NCBI GenBank assembly: GCA_020636495.1
Contig: JACJXQ010000008.1
Span: 3,254,395 to 3,318,394 of the forward strand
Direction of reading: 5' to 3'
Source: Chitinophagales bacterium
GTDB taxonomy: Bacteria > Bacteroidota > Bacteroidia > Chitinophagales > Chitinophagaceae
DNA: 64,000 nucleotides
Shown: piece after piece, positions 63,409 to 64,000 of the stretch
How the letters are laid out: each line of letters begins with the position of its first letter
Numbering within the stretch: position 1 is the first letter of the stretch
The notes under the pieces: model-generated
What the model saw: only the letters and a program-made list of their open reading frames with translations
What the model was told of the DNA's origin: nothing
Database searches by the model: none
Made by a program: the position numbers and the translations under genes

Positions 63409-63747
63409 CTAATGCTCACTTGGAAGTAATACGACATTCCCTTCAACCCAAACTGTAGCTCTATCAGCTTCAATCATGATAAAAGGTATCGCTTGGCTTT
63501 TTAACACCCTGTCATTGCCGTCAGTACATACAACTTTTCCTGAACCATCTTCGTTCTTCCTTAAAGTCCAAACTTGGAAATCTTCACCGTTAAGTTCTGG
63601 TTGGTAGGAGCAGACAATATCAATGAACCAGAAACACTCAAACTTTTCACAGAGAGCTTTACTTCCATCTGTCAATAACATTCCTAATAAATACCTGTAA
63701 TAACTTCCTGTACATGTGTACTCCTTCAATTGGTCATTCGCATTCAT
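63409..63747 (-). CDS. DUF6876-like small protein
   Basis: The 112-residue protein has GSYYRYLLGMLLTDGSKALCEKFECFWFIDIV near the N-terminus (key elements YYRY, LLTDG, FWFIDIV) and ends with AIPFIMIEADRATVWVEG. This resembles the DUF6876 family that I associate with Bacteroidota plasmids and conjugative elements. The stop codon abuts that of the HNH gene (62641-63408). If correct, it marks mobile-element DNA on the right side of the defence genes. The family match is from memory, not a search. Confidence 0.62.
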   Translation of the reverse strand: MNANDQLKEYTCTGSYYRYLLGMLLTDGSKALCEKFECFWFIDIVCSYQPELNGEDFQVWTLRKNEDGSGKVVCTDGNDRVLKSQAIPFIMIEADRATVWVEGNVVLLPSEH

Positions 63748-63945
63748 AATGAGATTCTTTTAAGCGAGTGTAGAAGAAGTTTTGAATAAATGGAATAGTT
63801 ACTTCGCTAACGTTTCGCAAATTCGCCGGGCTTTCCTCCTTTTATCCTTGAATTGCCATAGAAACGCTAAAGAATCGCAAACGTTTCCTTTTCCCTGCCC
63901 CGTTTCCATTGTTTCCCTATATACTCGCTTAAAAAAACATTCATT

Positions 63946-64000
63946 ATGGCAAAGACAAATCAAAAGCTGTTGACTTTCTTAGAGCAGAACCCAAAATCAA
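63946..64000 (+). CDS. Start of an unidentified gene, cut by the window end
   Basis: ATG at 63946 opens a frame MAKTNQKLLTFLEQNPKS that runs off the window. The region before it (63748-63945) is free of genes and AT-rich with a CCCTATATACTC stretch that could be promoter. The helix-like start with LLTFLEQNPK resembles the beginnings of small winged-helix proteins, but 18 residues are too few to call. Confidence 0.4.
   Translation, partial: MAKTNQKLLTFLEQNPKS

Larger units (their letters stand above)
39583..64000. other. AT-rich accessory (defence) island beginning at the tRNA 3' end
   Basis: Directly after the tRNA the base composition becomes clearly more AT-rich than the preceding 39 kb, and housekeeping genes stop. 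The content is orphan hypotheticals, a decayed gene, repeats and then a long run of defence-type genes. tRNA 3' ends are classic integration sites. I found no second copy of the tRNA 3' end and no island integrase inside the window, so the right boundary is probably beyond base 64000; exact limits are inference. Confidence 0.6.

Overview
The window looks like a chromosomal segment of a Bacteroidota bacterium, probably Chitinophagales/Chitinophagaceae (the rank is inference). Several things point that way. Start codons mostly lack Shine-Dalgarno sequences, with a strong one only at rpsU. Promoter-like motifs follow the Bacteroidota TTTG-N19/20-TAnnTTTG form. The IspG is the long, inserted type. 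There are Bacteroidota families (DUF4834, DUF3109), many lipoproteins with an SC lipobox, and an rpsU-xerC-hpf cluster.

Region 1 (1-39,420) is mostly core genome. It starts with a truncated fibronectin-like secreted protein and an orphan MbtH-like protein. Next come a Crp/Fnr regulator, an MDR oxidoreductase, a methyltransferase, a DnaQ/GIY-YIG fusion nuclease and a vWA membrane protein. A three-gene overlapping operon (9,989-13,862) ends in a 7TM adenylate cyclase. It is followed by folD-queE-uppP, the rpsU-xerC-hpf operon with an internal terminator, ribE, a repeat-rich stretch (20.7-22.9 kb), rpoN, ispG, a Wzy/Wzz pair, prfA, and the rimP-nusA-infB operon. The infB locus (33,524-36,453) has full length and the right position, but many small deletions break it; this looks more like a local consensus-quality problem than a true pseudogene. 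rimP has a terminator-like hairpin directly before its start codon.

Region 2 (39,509-64,000) starts at a tRNA with a CAT anticodon and becomes clearly AT-richer. The first 4 kb hold orphan hypotheticals, a LytTR-like regulator, a decayed small gene and two diverged direct repeats. From 43,337 to 61,467, eleven genes lie on the minus strand with mostly short gaps. In transcription order they are: SNF2-type helicase with a DUF3883 nuclease-like tail; DUF1156 adenine-specific DNA methyltransferase; DUF499 ATPase with an N-terminal HEPN-like motif; AAA+ ATPase; GmrSD-like DUF262/DUF1524 protein; WYL regulator; a hypothetical protein; DUF2779 protein (Cas4-like nuclease plus DEDD exonuclease); PD-(D/E)XK-like nuclease; UDG-like protein; and a helical-repeat protein. 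A PLD-family nuclease and an HNH endonuclease are transcribed divergently from the helicase. This reads as a composite anti-phage defence locus: a helicase-methylase-ATPase core with several attached nuclease and regulatory genes. It is the most interesting content of the window.

The right end holds a DUF6876-like small protein, often seen on mobile elements, and the first codons of another gene. No integrase, second attachment site or right boundary is visible, so the island probably continues beyond the window.
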